Shown: one piece after another, positions 34,126-45,973 of the stretch
Layout of the letters: each line of letters starts with the position of its first letter
Position numbering within the stretch: the first letter of the stretch is position 1
Assembly (NCBI GenBank): GCA_038277395.1
Contig: CM076196.1
Location: forward strand, 85,191,786-85,255,785
DNA: 64,000 bases
Direction: 5' to 3'
Source: Dryocosmus kuriphilus
Lineage: Eukaryota > Arthropoda > Insecta > Hymenoptera > Cynipidae
Program-made: the position numbers and the translations under genes
Notes under the pieces: model-generated
Database searches by the model: none
The model's input: the letters and a program-made list of their open reading frames with translations, nothing else
Told to the model about the DNA's origin: nothing

Positions 34126-35200
34126 CCTTGATATTCGTAATCAGGGGGCTTTTTTTGACATTTTATGTTACCCTTTAGATCTCTCAGTGCATACGGAAGT
34201 GATAGAGGAATCTGGCATTTTACGCACAGTTTTCAAATAAGGAAAATCGCCATTTTTGTACATTTTTTGCAAAAAATATCGTGTGTGACACGTGCTAGAA
34301 GGTATTCCACTTGGTTGTTACACAATAAACCTTTTCCTGTTTCAACATTCACTTTACAGCTTAAACGATTTCAAAATTGAAGACTCAAACCAATTTATTT
34401 TTAAGCACAAATTCTCAAAATTAAAATATGTATAAATTAATGGCTTTAAATTTGAAGGAGTTTTCTTTATGAAGCTTGAAGACCATAATTTTCATCAAGA
34501 AGAATGCAAAGTTTTGCAAAAAATTGCCACCATTCGTTAGTTTATTTCATCCTATTTTCGACGCTGCAAAAATATAAAATATTTTTAATTAAACTTTGAA
34601 TTGGGTCTGGAGGACTTCGATATTGCCGAGTATGAGAAATTCGATTAGATTGGATTAATTAAAATCGATTCCGAGAAAATTGATAACTCAGCGGAAATGC
34701 TAGCTTGGAAGCTGAAAATTCAGATTCGACTTCCGGACCAAAAGCTCCTAGAAATTAGTTCATAGCTTCCTTAATCAAGTCAAAGGTAAATATCTAAACA
34801 TATTTACTTTAAATAAAAAGATGTCTCTTTTCCACGTTTTAAATTTCTAATAAGCGTATGAGTTAATATTCCACAATTAAGGGCAAGTGATCTGGAAAAA
34901 CTGCCGAGTTGGAAACTTTAAAAGCATTTATGAGACTCGATATTTCGATGTTTAGAGACATTTTATTCAAGTTGTTCAAAAGCGTTGAAAAATGAAAAAT
35001 ATTTTCTATAAATTATCAATTTTTGTTATTTAAATCCACAAATATAAATTCAGGAATTTTAAAAGCACCTTTTTATTTTTAATTCGCAAAATGAAAGATT
35101 TCTATCATTCTGTCTGTCTCTATGAATTTTATTACTAATAAACTAATCGTCTTCAAGAATTTTTATTACAATCTCTAAATGGAAATACTAACGAATAATT
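34126..35200. other. no recognisable gene
   Basis: A possible donor (aagtcaaaggtaaat) at about 34785 has no open frame running into it on the plus strand. Otherwise AT-rich. Confidence 0.35.
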
Positions 35201-35220
35201 AATTTTTTTTTGTTCCACAG

Positions 35221-35250
35221 AAAAAACAAAGGGTAAAAGCAGCATTGCAG
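35221..35250 (+). CDS. possible 30-nt microexon
   Basis: A textbook acceptor (branch-point-like tactaac at 35187, a T-rich tract, then tgttccacag ending at 35220) is followed after 30 bases by a strong donor (gcattgcag/gtaaggggtg). In phase 0 the 30 nt would read KKQRVKAALQ. The length is a multiple of three, so inclusion would keep frame. No flanking exon on the plus strand could be identified, so this rests on splice signals alone. Confidence 0.35.
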
Positions 35251-36263
35251 GTAAGGGGTGATCTTATAAATCTTATAAAATTATAAAATATGTTCCTTAA
35301 TCATAGAAAAAAACTTAAATATTCTTTAGAATTTTGAATGCAAGTTAATTTTAGAATTATGTTTAGAAGTAAAAGCAATATTATTTGCATTTTAGAGATT
35401 CCTTTTACGAGACGCTATTTCCACAGTTTGAATAATTTTCAGTTTTTTCTACCATTAAAAATAATTAAGGTCACGGCACAGATTTTAGCATAAGCTCGCA
35501 CAATTATCAGACACACAGTATTCTCTTTAAAAGAAATGCTGTTTTCCATAGCTTTACATAGAATCTTGGTATAAAATGAAAAATGATGTTCCGCAACATT
35601 ATTACAAGTAGTATTTTTTCTTTGCTCAAATTGCGTAATCCTATATATTATTTTATGAATTATGTATATATTGATCAGCATAATATCTTCACTGAGCGAA
35701 GAACTGTCCTGCATAAATTGCAGTAAATATGGTGTTCCAGTGACCGGTACTTCGTATGTCAGTAGGATTTTCAAAATCATAGATTCTCAGATCTAAGTTT
35801 AGTGTAATTTCCACAGTGCTATTCCAATATATATATCTTGCAAAATGTTGAGTCCATTTCAGATATTTTCGAATTAGAAGAAAGCCATGCTAAAATCATA
35901 ATAATTTTATTTTTCCATTGTTGTATAGTTTTTTTTTTGTATATCTTGCAAGAATTTTCGTTAAATCATACAGGATTTTCTGTAAATATTAAAGAGGAAT
36001 GCATCCTGTCACGCTGTCTAAATTTGAATCAGTTAACATTCTTCTAATTTCAATCAGTGACTGTCTTCTATCTACGACTTAGTTATTTTTACTGACGAAG
36101 TAGTAAGTTTAACTGTTTTATGAGTAAAAAAATATTTTTAGCTATAATTCAATCGATTACTGAAATTAGTGTAAATTAAAACTAATTTTAATTTAGAGAG
36201 ACCATCTGTAAGATTAGCAGACTATTTTTTTCCGTATAAAGCCTTTTGTTCGTACTTTGTTAC

Positions 36264-36970
36264 CGATAGGACATTTTGAGCCATAGGCGGAATTTAGATA
36301 GTTGGCCAAAACTTGAACGAAAAACGATTGGGCAAACTTCTCTAGTAGCCAAATAGAATATTCATGACAAATACCAATATTCGTAACGAAACGGCCCCAA
36401 GAATAATTCAAAATCAATGTGGTCTGCGGAAAAGATATTCATAAGTTAGAAATAGGAGACGACAATATGAAAAAAATAAACCTGACGTTTCTGTCTTGCA
36501 TTACATTCAAGTCTTTGGAAGAAAACTGAGTTAACAGTATTTCCCAGGCAAATGGAATATCCTCATCTTCGTTTGCATGTGAAATACCATCTTTATGCTT
36601 TTTCATAAATCCGTGATTAGCAAATAAATATGGATTTTCATCTATGTCTGGATTTATATATAGATAAGTTCTGTTGACTACAATTATAAAGCACTGTAAA
36701 AAGAAAGTCATACTTTAGACCCCAAATTAGTCAGTGAAAAGATTTTTGCACTGTCTGGTACTTAATTGTAGAATAAATTCAGCAAAAGATTAAGATAGGT
36801 ATATTAATGCGTACATTTGAAATGGAATACCCTTAATATAAATTAATAAAAAACGTATTTCTGTTTATAATTAGGTATGAGGAGTAAATGACACTCACGT
36901 CAGAAAATTGAGGGTAGCTAAACAAAACCACTAAGCTTAGAGAAATCGACAGTCTCTTAATTTCCAACAT
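36264..36970 (-). CDS. candidate secreted protein gene, at least three exons, family unknown
   Basis: Inferred exons on the minus strand. Exon 1 36970-36899: ATG, 24 codons reading MLEIKRLSISLSLVVLFSYP..., a likely signal peptide, ending at donor gac/gtgagt. Exon 2 36693-36487: acceptor tttctttttacag, 69 codons starting CFIIVVNRTYLYINPDIDEN and containing DIPFAWEILLTQFSSKDLN. Exon 3 36423-36264: acceptor tatcttttccgcag, reading TTLILNYSWGRFVTNIG and YLNSAYGSKCPI, to donor gtaaca. Exons 1-3 join in phase 0. The exon 2 donor is uncertain (gtcagg, or gtaatg 18 nt earlier). A fourth exon at 35792-35693 (acceptor aaacttag, donor gtgaag) would continue in frame, but is weak. I do not recognise the family. 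A rearranged non-functional fragment is possible. Confidence 0.4.
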
Positions 36971-36989
36971 ATTAGATACTTCTTGGTTT

Positions 36990-37933
36990 CAATGATCCTA
37001 TTAGAAGTCTGCAAAAGTTCTTATTCACATATTGCAAATGCAGTTTCAAAATAATTTGTTGTCACAAGTAATCTACTGAAATAATTACAAGCTGCTGAAA
37101 TGTGAAATGTATAGCATATTTAGAAATTATCAAACGAATTTCTTGTGATAAACTGGCCTTTGACTCAAAATACAATAATTAGTTTTCACTATAGATATAA
37201 TTTGTGATAGCTTTTGAATAAGAGTGACATACAATATTTCCTTCAGAAAGGTTGCATACTCAAATGTTAATTAATTTTTCAGGTGTTCTTATATATATAA
37301 TATAAATTATCAAGATTAATTTAAAACAAATTGTTGAATGTCGAAAAACTAAAGTGAAAATTTTTAAAGATAAATTCTTAAACGGTTCAAATTTATAAAT
37401 GAAAATTTAGTCAAAACTAGAAAAAAAGCCCGGTTAAGTTGACTAAAATTTCGGTTATTTTAACTAGAATTCTGATCAACTTAACCAGAATTGTAGATGA
37501 CTGTAAATTTTGATGGTGAATAATTGCAAAAAAGTTTCATCCCGCTACACTGTAAAAATAAAGTATCATTTAAAGGCTAGTCTTCGGTATTAAAACAGTA
37601 TCCCCAACAAAACAGTTTCGGGTGGTTCTATTTTAGTGTCACTTCATTTTGATGTCGAAAAATTACAGTTTAGTACTAGTTTTTGGGATCAAAAGAGGAC
37701 CGAAGTGAGAATCAAATGTCAACGATGCTTTGTAGATTATAACCCATGCGGAACGTACTCGTACTTGAATTGTCACTGAAATATACTATCCGGGTTATGT
37801 ACAACATTAGAGAAGTTCAGAAATCCTGTTTTGCAGATCTCGTAATTTTAATAGTAATTGAACCTGGCACTCCCATACAGTTTCTTCGGGGAGGTTGGGT
37901 TAGCCACCAAAATTTAAGATACACAAATTGTTT
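36990..37933. other. no recognisable gene
   Basis: Contains short ttaactagaatt / gttaagttgactaaaatt repeats at 37430-37500. No bounded element. Confidence 0.4.
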
Positions 37934-38110
37934 TCCAAAGGTACTATAAATTTGAATGGGGTTTTGGTAGGGCCCTTGTCAGTTTTCTTCGTCTAAAGTC
38001 GGGCACTGGTCGGGGAAAATAGCTAGAACCCGTCTAGTTTGGTTACGCTAAATAAGCTCTGGTTCTGACTAGAACATCCAGTCGGGTTCTATCGAGAAAA
38101 AAAAACTGCT

Positions 38111-38215
38111 CCTGCGGGGTTCGAATCTACTTAATTACGGTCTACTTGACTTCCTAAAATCTAACCGAACGCATCACAATTCCCTAACGACTAAAGCCTC
38201 TCGGCTATCGAACCG
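38111..38215 (-). ncRNA. tRNA-like module with Pol III-type terminator in copy C
   Basis: Read on the minus strand: A-box-like tagccgagaggctttagtcg (38207-38188), B-box agattcgaacc (38128-38118), then cccgcaggagcag and a run of nine T (38105-38097) that would terminate RNA polymerase III. The A-to-B distance of about 70 bp suits a class II (Leu/Ser-like) tRNA with a long variable region. It lies at the same position as the module in copy A. Full cloverleaf pairing is not convincing, so I call it tRNA-like. Confidence 0.45.
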
Positions 38216-39264
38216 TTTGAGTCTTCGTAATCAAATCCAAGATAAGCGTGTTCCTGCGTTGGAAAAGGCTTTAAGTGAAAAATTCTAGTAATTCCTTTTT
38301 TTTCGAAATTTTATAAATAAAAAAAAATCTGCTCGCTTCGCGGGCACATTCTTACCGCGCGCTTCGCGCGAAGTATGAGCGCACCTGGGGCGCGCGTCTG
38401 TTGGCACTCGCGTTTCGCGCTCGATACGTTATTTAAGGCACTCGCGCTTTGCACTCGATAAGTTATTTACCTCGCGCTACGCGCTCAGTGTTTATGGATC
38501 GTATAAACCTTTAAATTAAAAATCAAACCATTGATCAGTGTAATTTGGTAATTTTTGTAATTTTGATCTTAATCTTTCAAATCACATACATATTTTTAAT
38601 GAAATTACTAAATTTGAATTTTATTAAAAATTACAAAAGAAATTATTTTACTCAAGGCTCTATCGACCTTATATTATACATTCTCATCATGAGACTCGCG
38701 CTTCTCGCTCGACAATTAAATTTTTTTTAAACACATTGTAAATTGGTAAATTTTTTTTGTGATTTTACAAATTTTCACAATGCAGGATTTCAATTCTTAA
38801 AAGTAAAACGATGAGTCTTATAAATAAATTTTGTACCTCTTTCCAAGGTGAACAATTCTGCTTGTTAATATTTTCTCATGTCTTGCATAGTTTTGCTGAA
38901 AAATGGTTTTCTTTATCTTTCATAACATATTTCACGAATAACTCAAAAACTACGCGTCTGCTCAAAAAAATGATAGAGAGAAAATTTGTAGATCCTTTTG
39001 AGGTGAACAACTTTATTTATTATTATTTTTTCGTATCTTGCATAGTTTGGCGGGAAATTTGAAATTTTTTATTTTTAATAACGTTTTCTCGATTAAAACA
39101 AAAAAATCATGCATTTTATCGAAAAATGGATAAAACAAAATTTGTAGTTTTTTTTAAGATGAACAATTTTACTTTCTGATATTTTTTTTGTATCTCGCAT
39201 AGTTCAGCCGGAAAATTGATTTTTTGATTTTGTGAAAACCGTTTTTGATGGATAAAACCATAAC

Positions 39265-42200
39265 TATACTATGGTGTAGCTTTACGAACTCGGAAGTTCA
39301 TTGCCTCAGCTACCCAGAACCGCCACGCATCTCTATCCTGTGCATCTTCCATCCAGTTTAAATAATCATGTTCTAGCTCTTTTAGACCATCCCTTACGTT
39401 TTTCTCCCATCTGTTTCTCGGTCTGCCTAGAGGTCTCTTACTAATCGGTTTCCCTCTCAAAACTTGCGCCACTGTTCTTTCCTTGCCCATTCTTGCAACT
39501 TGTTCCGCCCAGCTTAATTTGCGCGCTTTCATTACTCTATTAATATTTACTGACCAGTAGAGTGCATGCAGTTCATCATTATGCAGTTTTCTTCATTCAC
39601 CATTCTCTTCGTCCCTTTTGGGACCATATATTTTTCGAAGTACTTTATTTTCGAATACTCTAAACCTGTTCTCCTCTCCTTTCGTCAGCGCCCACGCTTC
39701 GCACCCGTACATGACGACCGGCATTATTATCCTTTTGCAAATTCTTACTTTGATGCTTCTAGATAATGATCGCGATTTTAGTAATGTATTTGTTGCATAG
39801 TAGCACCGATTGCCAGCGTGCAGCCGCCTGTTCATTTCCGTTTTAATGTTATTGTCGCTAGTTATAATAGTCCCGAGGTATTTAAACTCATTAACTCTTT
39901 CAAATTTCATATTTCCGGCCATTAGATTCCCCTATTCATTGCTTTGTTCTGATCTGTCGACGATCAAATATTTTGTCTTCGATTCGCTAACTTCTAAACC
40001 TATTTCCTTGGCTTTTGTGATCAAAATTTCCGCATTTTCAGCTACCGTTTCTCTATCATCCCCGAGTAAGTCGAGATCATCTGCATATCCCAGAATTTGT
40101 ATTATCCCATTGAGGGTAGCACCGGACGGATTCTTTTGTACTTGTCTGACCACGTATTCTAAAACTAAGTTGAAAAGGATGCACGAAACCGCATCGCCCT
40201 GTTTCAGGCCATCGCGGATCAAAAACTCTTCAGATAAACTTCCGTTTACGCGTATCCTACCCCTACTGCCGCTTAAGCAAACTTCGATAAGTCTAACCAA
40301 TTACCTGATGTATTGCCTCATTAAATTCCCATTTCTTTTCTAACAGTTGTCTAATTGTAAACATTTGATCCCTTGTAGACCGGTTTCGGCGGAATCCACA
40401 CTGGTAATCCCCAATGATTTCCTCAGCAAAAGGCGTTAGTCTACTTAAGATTACATTGGTCAGGATCTTATAGCACGAAGGCACAAGTGAAATTCCCCGA
40501 TAATTGTTACAGTTTTTTTATCGCCTTTTTTAAAAATGGGTATAATAATAGAGGTACTCCATTCCTCCGGTATGCGTTCTGTTTTTCAGATTGCGCGTAT
40601 TAATTTACAAATTTGGCTTGTGAGGCGAGGGCCGCCATTTTTTATCAGTTCTGACGGTATGTCAGCAATACCCGCGGCTTTGTTATGTTTCAACTTCTTT
40701 ATGGCCATTTCTATTTCTTTATCAGCAGGCACATCAATTAGTAGATCAGCAGTGTGGATTTCACCGAGATTAACTTCAACGGGGGCTTCGCGTACGTTCA
40801 ATAGCTTATCAAAATAGTTTTTCCATAAATTTAGCCTTTCTGTTGCATCAGCTACTAGATTGCCATTTTCGTCCCTCATTACTTCCGTTCTACTTTGAAA
40901 GCCTTTCCTTATAAAATTGATTCCCCTGTACATCTCAAGCGGGTTATTTTGCTTCTTATGCGTATCTATTGCTAGTGTTTTATTCTTTTCCCACTCCCTT
41001 TTCTTGGATCTGCAAAACCTATTTGTACTTTTACTAATCTCGAGATACTTCTTATGTGTTTGATCGCACTTATTTTGTAAACTAATATCTTTGGCCTTCG
41101 TTCGCTTTTTAAACCATAGTTTGCACTCTTTGTTGAACCACGGTTTGCTTTTGGTTACTTTCTTTAAACCTATAGTACTTTTCGCGGCTGTCTTTATCGC
41201 CTCTTGCATATTGCCCCACAGGGTTTCTGGGTCCTCCTCACAATTATCGCTATCGTCTCCCTGTTTTTGAAGAGCGTCGAAACTATTAGAAATCTGTACT
41301 TGATAATTCAATATTTCTGTTGGCATTTTAAACTTATCTATATTGAAACGTACTGCTGGCTCTGGAGGGCTATTTTTCTTGTTTAACGCTAGTCTAGATC
41401 GTAGTTTCACTATCACGAGAAAGTGGTCTGAATTTAAATCCGCTCCCCTGTATGATCTTACATCGAGAATGTTTGTATGGCGTCTTCTGTCAATTAAAAC
41501 GTGATCAATCTGATTGTGAGTGATACCATCTGGTGATTTCCAGGTGGCCTTATGTATATTTTTATGTTTGAAATATGTGCTTTTGACAACGAGGTTCTTT
41601 GAAGCTGCAAAGTTTATTACTCTAGTCCCATTATCATTACTGACGTCATGCAAACTTTCTGACCCTATGGTAGGCCTATACATCGGTTCTTTTCCAATTT
41701 TCGCGTTGAAATCTCCCAATACTATTTTTGCGTCAAACTTCAAAAACTTGTCAAAAACTTGTTCGATTGTTTCGTAAAAAAGATCTTTAGTATCTTCGTC
41801 TTTGTCCTCGGTAGGACAGTGCACGTTAATTAGCACCTGTTTGCAGAAATTACCCTTTAGTACAATATATGATAACCGGTCGTTAATGAATTGCATATCG
41901 ATAACCGCTTGCGAAATTCGTTTATTAATAAGAAACCCCGTACCCAGTTTGCGCCATTTAGCTCCCCCATAGTGAAAAGTATAGTTATCCTTGGAGATTG
42001 ATGCATACTCACCAGGCCAGCAGGTTTCTTGAAGTGCTATTATATCAATATCGTATCTCTTTGCTATCTCAATGAATTCGCTAAATCCGCCAGTATTTAG
42101 ACTACGCGCGTTCAGAGTTCCCGTCTTAAGATATTTTATTGTAGTTGTTCGTTTTTGGAAGTTAGCCATGATAGTTTTAAGAAAGTCCGCACGTTAGGGA

Positions 42201-42781
42201 TCCTGTTCCGATCGCAGGTGAGTCCGCCGTCCCAGGAGTGATAACCCCATGGACCTCCCTAGGTCTAAGTATGGGAGCTTTCCGACTTTGACAAGGACCA
42301 TGTCAACTTGTCGTCAGACACATTACGGTTTCATCCTCGTATCCTAAAGTCCCCCTGCAAGGCAGTGTGCCACACTGGCATCAATACCACGTTGACCCTA
42401 CAGGCGAATCATTCCACACATCCCTTGCAGGCAGTGTCATCGCTGTGGTGTCCAATGGGGCAGCAGGATTTTCCCCTCACAAGATTTTTAGTTTTGGTTC
42501 GGGTAGTGTTTCTAGGTGGGTACACGCTGAGCCTCGGCCTGGTAGAACCCACCTATTGCGTATGGACGCGAAACAGTGAATCCCCCCAAACCATGGCCGT
42601 CGTGTACCTATTTTTTACCAATGTGGGCTCACCACACCCGCGACTGGTTCCTATCGGCTGTTCGTGACTGCTTATTCTTGTATTCGCAGTTAACCTCTGA
42701 AGCTGATCAATCTCAGGGGCCGCTCCTCTATCCGCAAGCTGAGGACGCGCTGCGTAGTGGTGACAGGAACCCACCGAGCAG
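39265..42781 (-). mobile_element. RTE-clade non-LTR retrotransposon with 15-bp target duplication
   Basis: The element lies on the minus strand. Flanks are the perfect duplication ggataaaaccataac at 39250-39264 and 42782-42796, and other S-family copies show the unoccupied site (gatggataaaaccataacc). A 5' UTR of about 610 bp (42781-42170) precedes a single ORF. The 3' end is extremely short: the stop codon TAG (39271-39269) is followed by only tata before the duplication, typical of RTE, with no poly(A). Length about 3.5 kb, close to full length, so the 5' end appears intact. Confidence 0.85.
39269..42169 (-). pseudogene. RTE ORF: APE endonuclease plus reverse transcriptase, inactivated
   Basis: ATG at 42169. 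Residues about 15-250 are an APE-type endonuclease (NARSLN, ALQETCW, VLGDFNAKIG, NQIDHVLIDRR, NSDHFLV). The RT starts near residue 490 (NKAAGIADIPSELIKNGG). Damage in order: in-frame TGA at 40588-40586, probably a Trp codon (AI-stop-KTERIPEEW); loss of one A in the homopolymer at 40519-40513; after IGDYQCGFRRNRSTRDQ and EAIHQV a deletion near 40300 that removes RT motif A with its first catalytic Asp, the text resuming at LVRLIEVCLSGSRG; TAG at 39934-39932; TGA at 39595-39593, again where the family has Trp. The YADD box (GYADDLDLL) and the C-terminal LSWAEQVARM / RPLGRPRNRW region remain. Confidence 0.85.
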
Positions 42782-42995
42782 GGATAAAACCATAACCATT
42801 GGTCAAAAACCGCTCGTTAAAATACTTGTCCTTTCTCTTTGCACCCTGAAGAAGGATGCCAAAGAACAATCCAATCCGATTTGTCCTTCGAAAGTTATCG
42901 TAGGAACAGACATGAAACGTCGAGATTTCATGAAATCCGCGAAAGTCATTTTTCACATAAAACTAATACCTTCTCATTGAGATGAGAATGTAATA

Positions 42996-43403
42996 AAAAT
43001 TTGTTGACAGAGAAATACATCTCCTTCAGAACGAAATGTAATTGAGAATAAAAATTATATTTTAATGTATGTATAATAATCAAGCATAATATTCATTTAA
43101 AATGTATATATTATTTTTTAATAATATATGCTGATTAAAATGGCACGTAAACCTATCGAAAGTACATAAGTGTTTTCTTCAGTTCCTTTAGAATTTTAAA
43201 AACTTTAAATAGTTTCATACTTTTCTTTGGAAATCGTTTGGTGTAAATACTTTAAAATAATTTTAAACATTTCTAAATTAGTAAACGCAATCGGTTAAAA
43301 TTATAAAATTATACAAAAGTATGATTCGCATACAAAACGCTTTCGTCAGCTAATGTGTTTGACCACATTTGACGCAGGTGGGAATGATGACGAGAATAAT
43401 AAT
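42996..43403. other. spacer between S-family copies
   Basis: AT-rich, no gene seen. Confidence 0.4.
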
Positions 43404-44578
43404 TAAAAAAATCTGCCCGCTTCGCGGGCACATTCTCATCCCCCACCGCGCTTCGCGCTCGATATGTTATTTACGGCACTCGCGCTTCGCGCTCGATAGA
43501 TTATTCACCTCGCGCTACGCGCTCTGTGTTTATGGATCTTATAAACCTTTAAATTAAAAATTACAAAAAGAACTATTTTACTTAAGGCTCTATCGCCCTT
43601 AAGGAATACATTCTCATCATGACACTCGCGCTTCGCGCTCGATAATTACATTTTTTTAAAACACATTGTAGACTGGTAAAGTTTTTTAGTGATTTTCCAA
43701 ATTTTCACAATAGAGGATTTCGATTCTTAAAAGTAAAACGATGAGTCTTATAAATAAATTTTGTAGCTCTTTCCAAGGTGAACAATTCTGCTTCTCATAT
43801 CTTGCACAGTTTTGCTGAAAAGTCATGGTTTTCTTTATATTTCATAACATATTTCACGAATAACTCAAAAACTGCGCGTCTGCTCAAAAAAAAGATAGAG
43901 AAAAAATTTGTAGATCTTTTGAGGTGAACAACTTTGCTTATTATAATTTTTTCATATCTTGCAGAGGTTGGCTTGAAATTTGAAATTTTTTATTTTTAAT
44001 AACGTTTTATCGATTAAAACAAAAACGGTCCATTTTGTCAAAAAATGGTTGAAACAAAATTTGTAGATCTTTTTAAATTGAATAACTTTGTTCTTTACTA
44101 TTTTTTTTGTGTATCTTGAATATTTTGGCAGAAAACCAGAGTTTTTTAATTTTAATAGCGTTTTCTTGATTAAATCAAAAAGCGCTCATTTTATCAAAGA
44201 TGAATAATTTTACTTTCTTACATTTTTTTTGTATCTCTCATAGTTTAGCCGGAAAATGGATTTTTTGATTTCGTGTAAACCGTTTTTGATGGATAAAACC
44301 ATAACCGTTGGTCAAAAACCGCTGGTTAACGAACTCTTCCTTTCCTGTTACCCCTTAAAGAAGTGTACCAAAGCGTACTCCAAGCCGATTAGTCCTTCGA
44401 AAGTTATCGTAGGAACAGGCTCCAACGACGACAACGACAACGACGACAACGGACAGACAGACACCGTCGTAAAAATCGTTTTTTTTTCGGATTCAGGACG
44501 TCTCAAAACGTGGAGATTTCATGAAATCTGCGAAAGTCAAATTTTGCATAAATCTAATACCTTCTCTGATGAGAACGT
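43404..44578 (+). repeat. S-family composite repeat, copy 3
   Basis: Starts aaaaaaatctgcccgcttcg with the perfect hairpin gcccgcttcgcgggc. It has ctcgcgcttcgcgctcg blocks, AT-rich monomers, the block aaaccataaccgttggtc, a shortened gac/aac tract at about 44425-44450 followed by gacaccgtcgt, and the tail gatgagaacgt (44568-44578). It is followed without spacer by copy 4. Confidence 0.8.
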
Positions 44579-45690
44579 TAAAAATCTGCCCGCTTCGCGG
44601 GCACATTTCTCCTCGCGCGCGCTTCGTGCGAAGTATGAGCGCGCCTAGGGCGCGCGTCTGTTGGCACTCGCGCTTCCCGCTCGATAATTACGTTTTTTTA
44701 AAACACATTGTAGATTGGTAAATTTTTTTATTGATTTTTCAAATTTTCACATTAGAGGATTTCAATTGTTAAAAGTAAAATGATGAGTCTTATCAATAAA
44801 TTTTGTAGTTCTTTCCAAGGTGAACAATTCTGCTTGTTAATATTTTGTCATATCTTGCACAGTTTTGCTGAAAAGTCATGGTTTTCTTTATATCTCATAA
44901 CATATTTCACGAATAACTCAAAAACTACGCGTCTGCTCAAAAAAATGATAGAAAGCAAATTTGTAGATCTTCTTGAGGCGAACAACTCTGTTTATTATTA
45001 TTTCTCCGTATCTTGCATAGTTTGGCGGGAAATTTGAAATTTTTAATTTTTAATAACGTTTTATCGATTAAAACAAAAACCATGCATTTTATCGAAAAAT
45101 GGTTAAAACAAAATTTGTAGGTATTCTTGAATTGAACAACTTTGTTCTTTACCAGTTTTTTTATCTGGAATATTTTGGCGGGAAACAAGAGTTTTTAAAT
45201 TTTAATAGCGTTTTCTTGATTAAAACAAAAACCGTTCATTTTATCAAAAACTGGTTAAGACAAAATTTGTAGATTTTTTTGAGGTGAACAATTTTACTTT
45301 CTTAAATTTTTTTTGTGTCTCTCATAGTTTAGCCGGAAAATGGATTTTTTGATTTTGTGAAAACCGTTTTTGGTGGATAAAACCATAACCGTTGGTCAAA
45401 AATCGCTGGTTAACTAACTCGTCCTTTCTTTTTACCCCTTAAAGAAGTGTACCAAAGCGCACTCCAATCCGATTAGTCCTTCGAAAGTTATCGTGGGAAC
45501 AGACTCCGACGACGACGACGACAACGACGACGACGACAACAACGACAACGACGACGACAAAAGGCAGACAGACACCGTCGTAAAAACCGTTTTTTCGGAT
45601 TCAGGAGGTCTCAAAACGTGGAGATTTCATGAAATCCGCGAAAGTCAGATTTTGCATAAATCTAATACCTTCTCTGATGAGAATGTAATA
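44579..45690 (+). repeat. S-family composite repeat, copy 4 (head-to-tail with copy 3)
   Basis: Starts taaaaatctgcccgcttcgc directly after the end of copy 3 and ends gatgagaatgt (45676-45686). The GAC/AAC microsatellite at about 45506-45560 is longer than in copy 3. The direct junction shows that the family can exist as a tandem array. Confidence 0.8.
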
Positions 45691-45973
45691 ACATTAAACA
45701 ACAGTAGTACGACAGTCAAAACGAAAAACAATGGGCCTTTTTTAAGGTCATCCAGAAATAATTATTTCAGATTGAGTTTATTTTATTACTCCCATTATTT
45801 AACATTTTCTTATAATAAATATTTCCATTTTTAAAGAAAATTAAAATTAATGCATATAACAATTATTAACATTTAATATTGTATTACTTATTTCAAAATT
45901 TTGTTCTTGCTTACAGCGAGTTAGTTATATTTCAATACACATTAAATATAAATTAAAATTTTATAATAAATGG
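45691..45973. other. junction between S copy 4 and the right part of copy C
   Basis: AT-rich. From about 45890 the sequence matches the right half of the CCCGTGTAG element. Confidence 0.45.

Larger units (their letters stand above)
38331..42995 (+). repeat. S-family composite repeat, copy 2, interrupted by an RTE LINE
   Basis: The left part (38331-39264) carries the hairpin module (gctcgcttcgcgggc, cgcgcgcttcgcgcg) and the AT-rich 154-bp monomers up to ggataaaaccataac. The right part (42782-42995) resumes with ggataaaaccataacc and runs to gatgagaatgt (42981-42991). The GAC microsatellite is missing here, with the sequence passing from gtaggaaca to gacatgaaacg. The gap is filled by the LINE at 39265-42781. 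Confidence 0.8.

Noticed and set aside
35439..35780. 113-codon minus-strand frame as a separate gene
   Set aside because: No family resemblance; it overlaps, in a different frame, the possible fourth exon of the neighbouring candidate gene. Left undecided rather than called.
37553..37575. TIR-like word cactgtaaaaataaa
   Set aside because: No matching inverted end was found within the window.
39810..40343. 177-codon plus-strand frame, and other plus frames between 39.5 and 42.7 kb
   Set aside because: Antisense to the RTE reverse transcriptase and endonuclease, whose motifs are clear on the minus strand.
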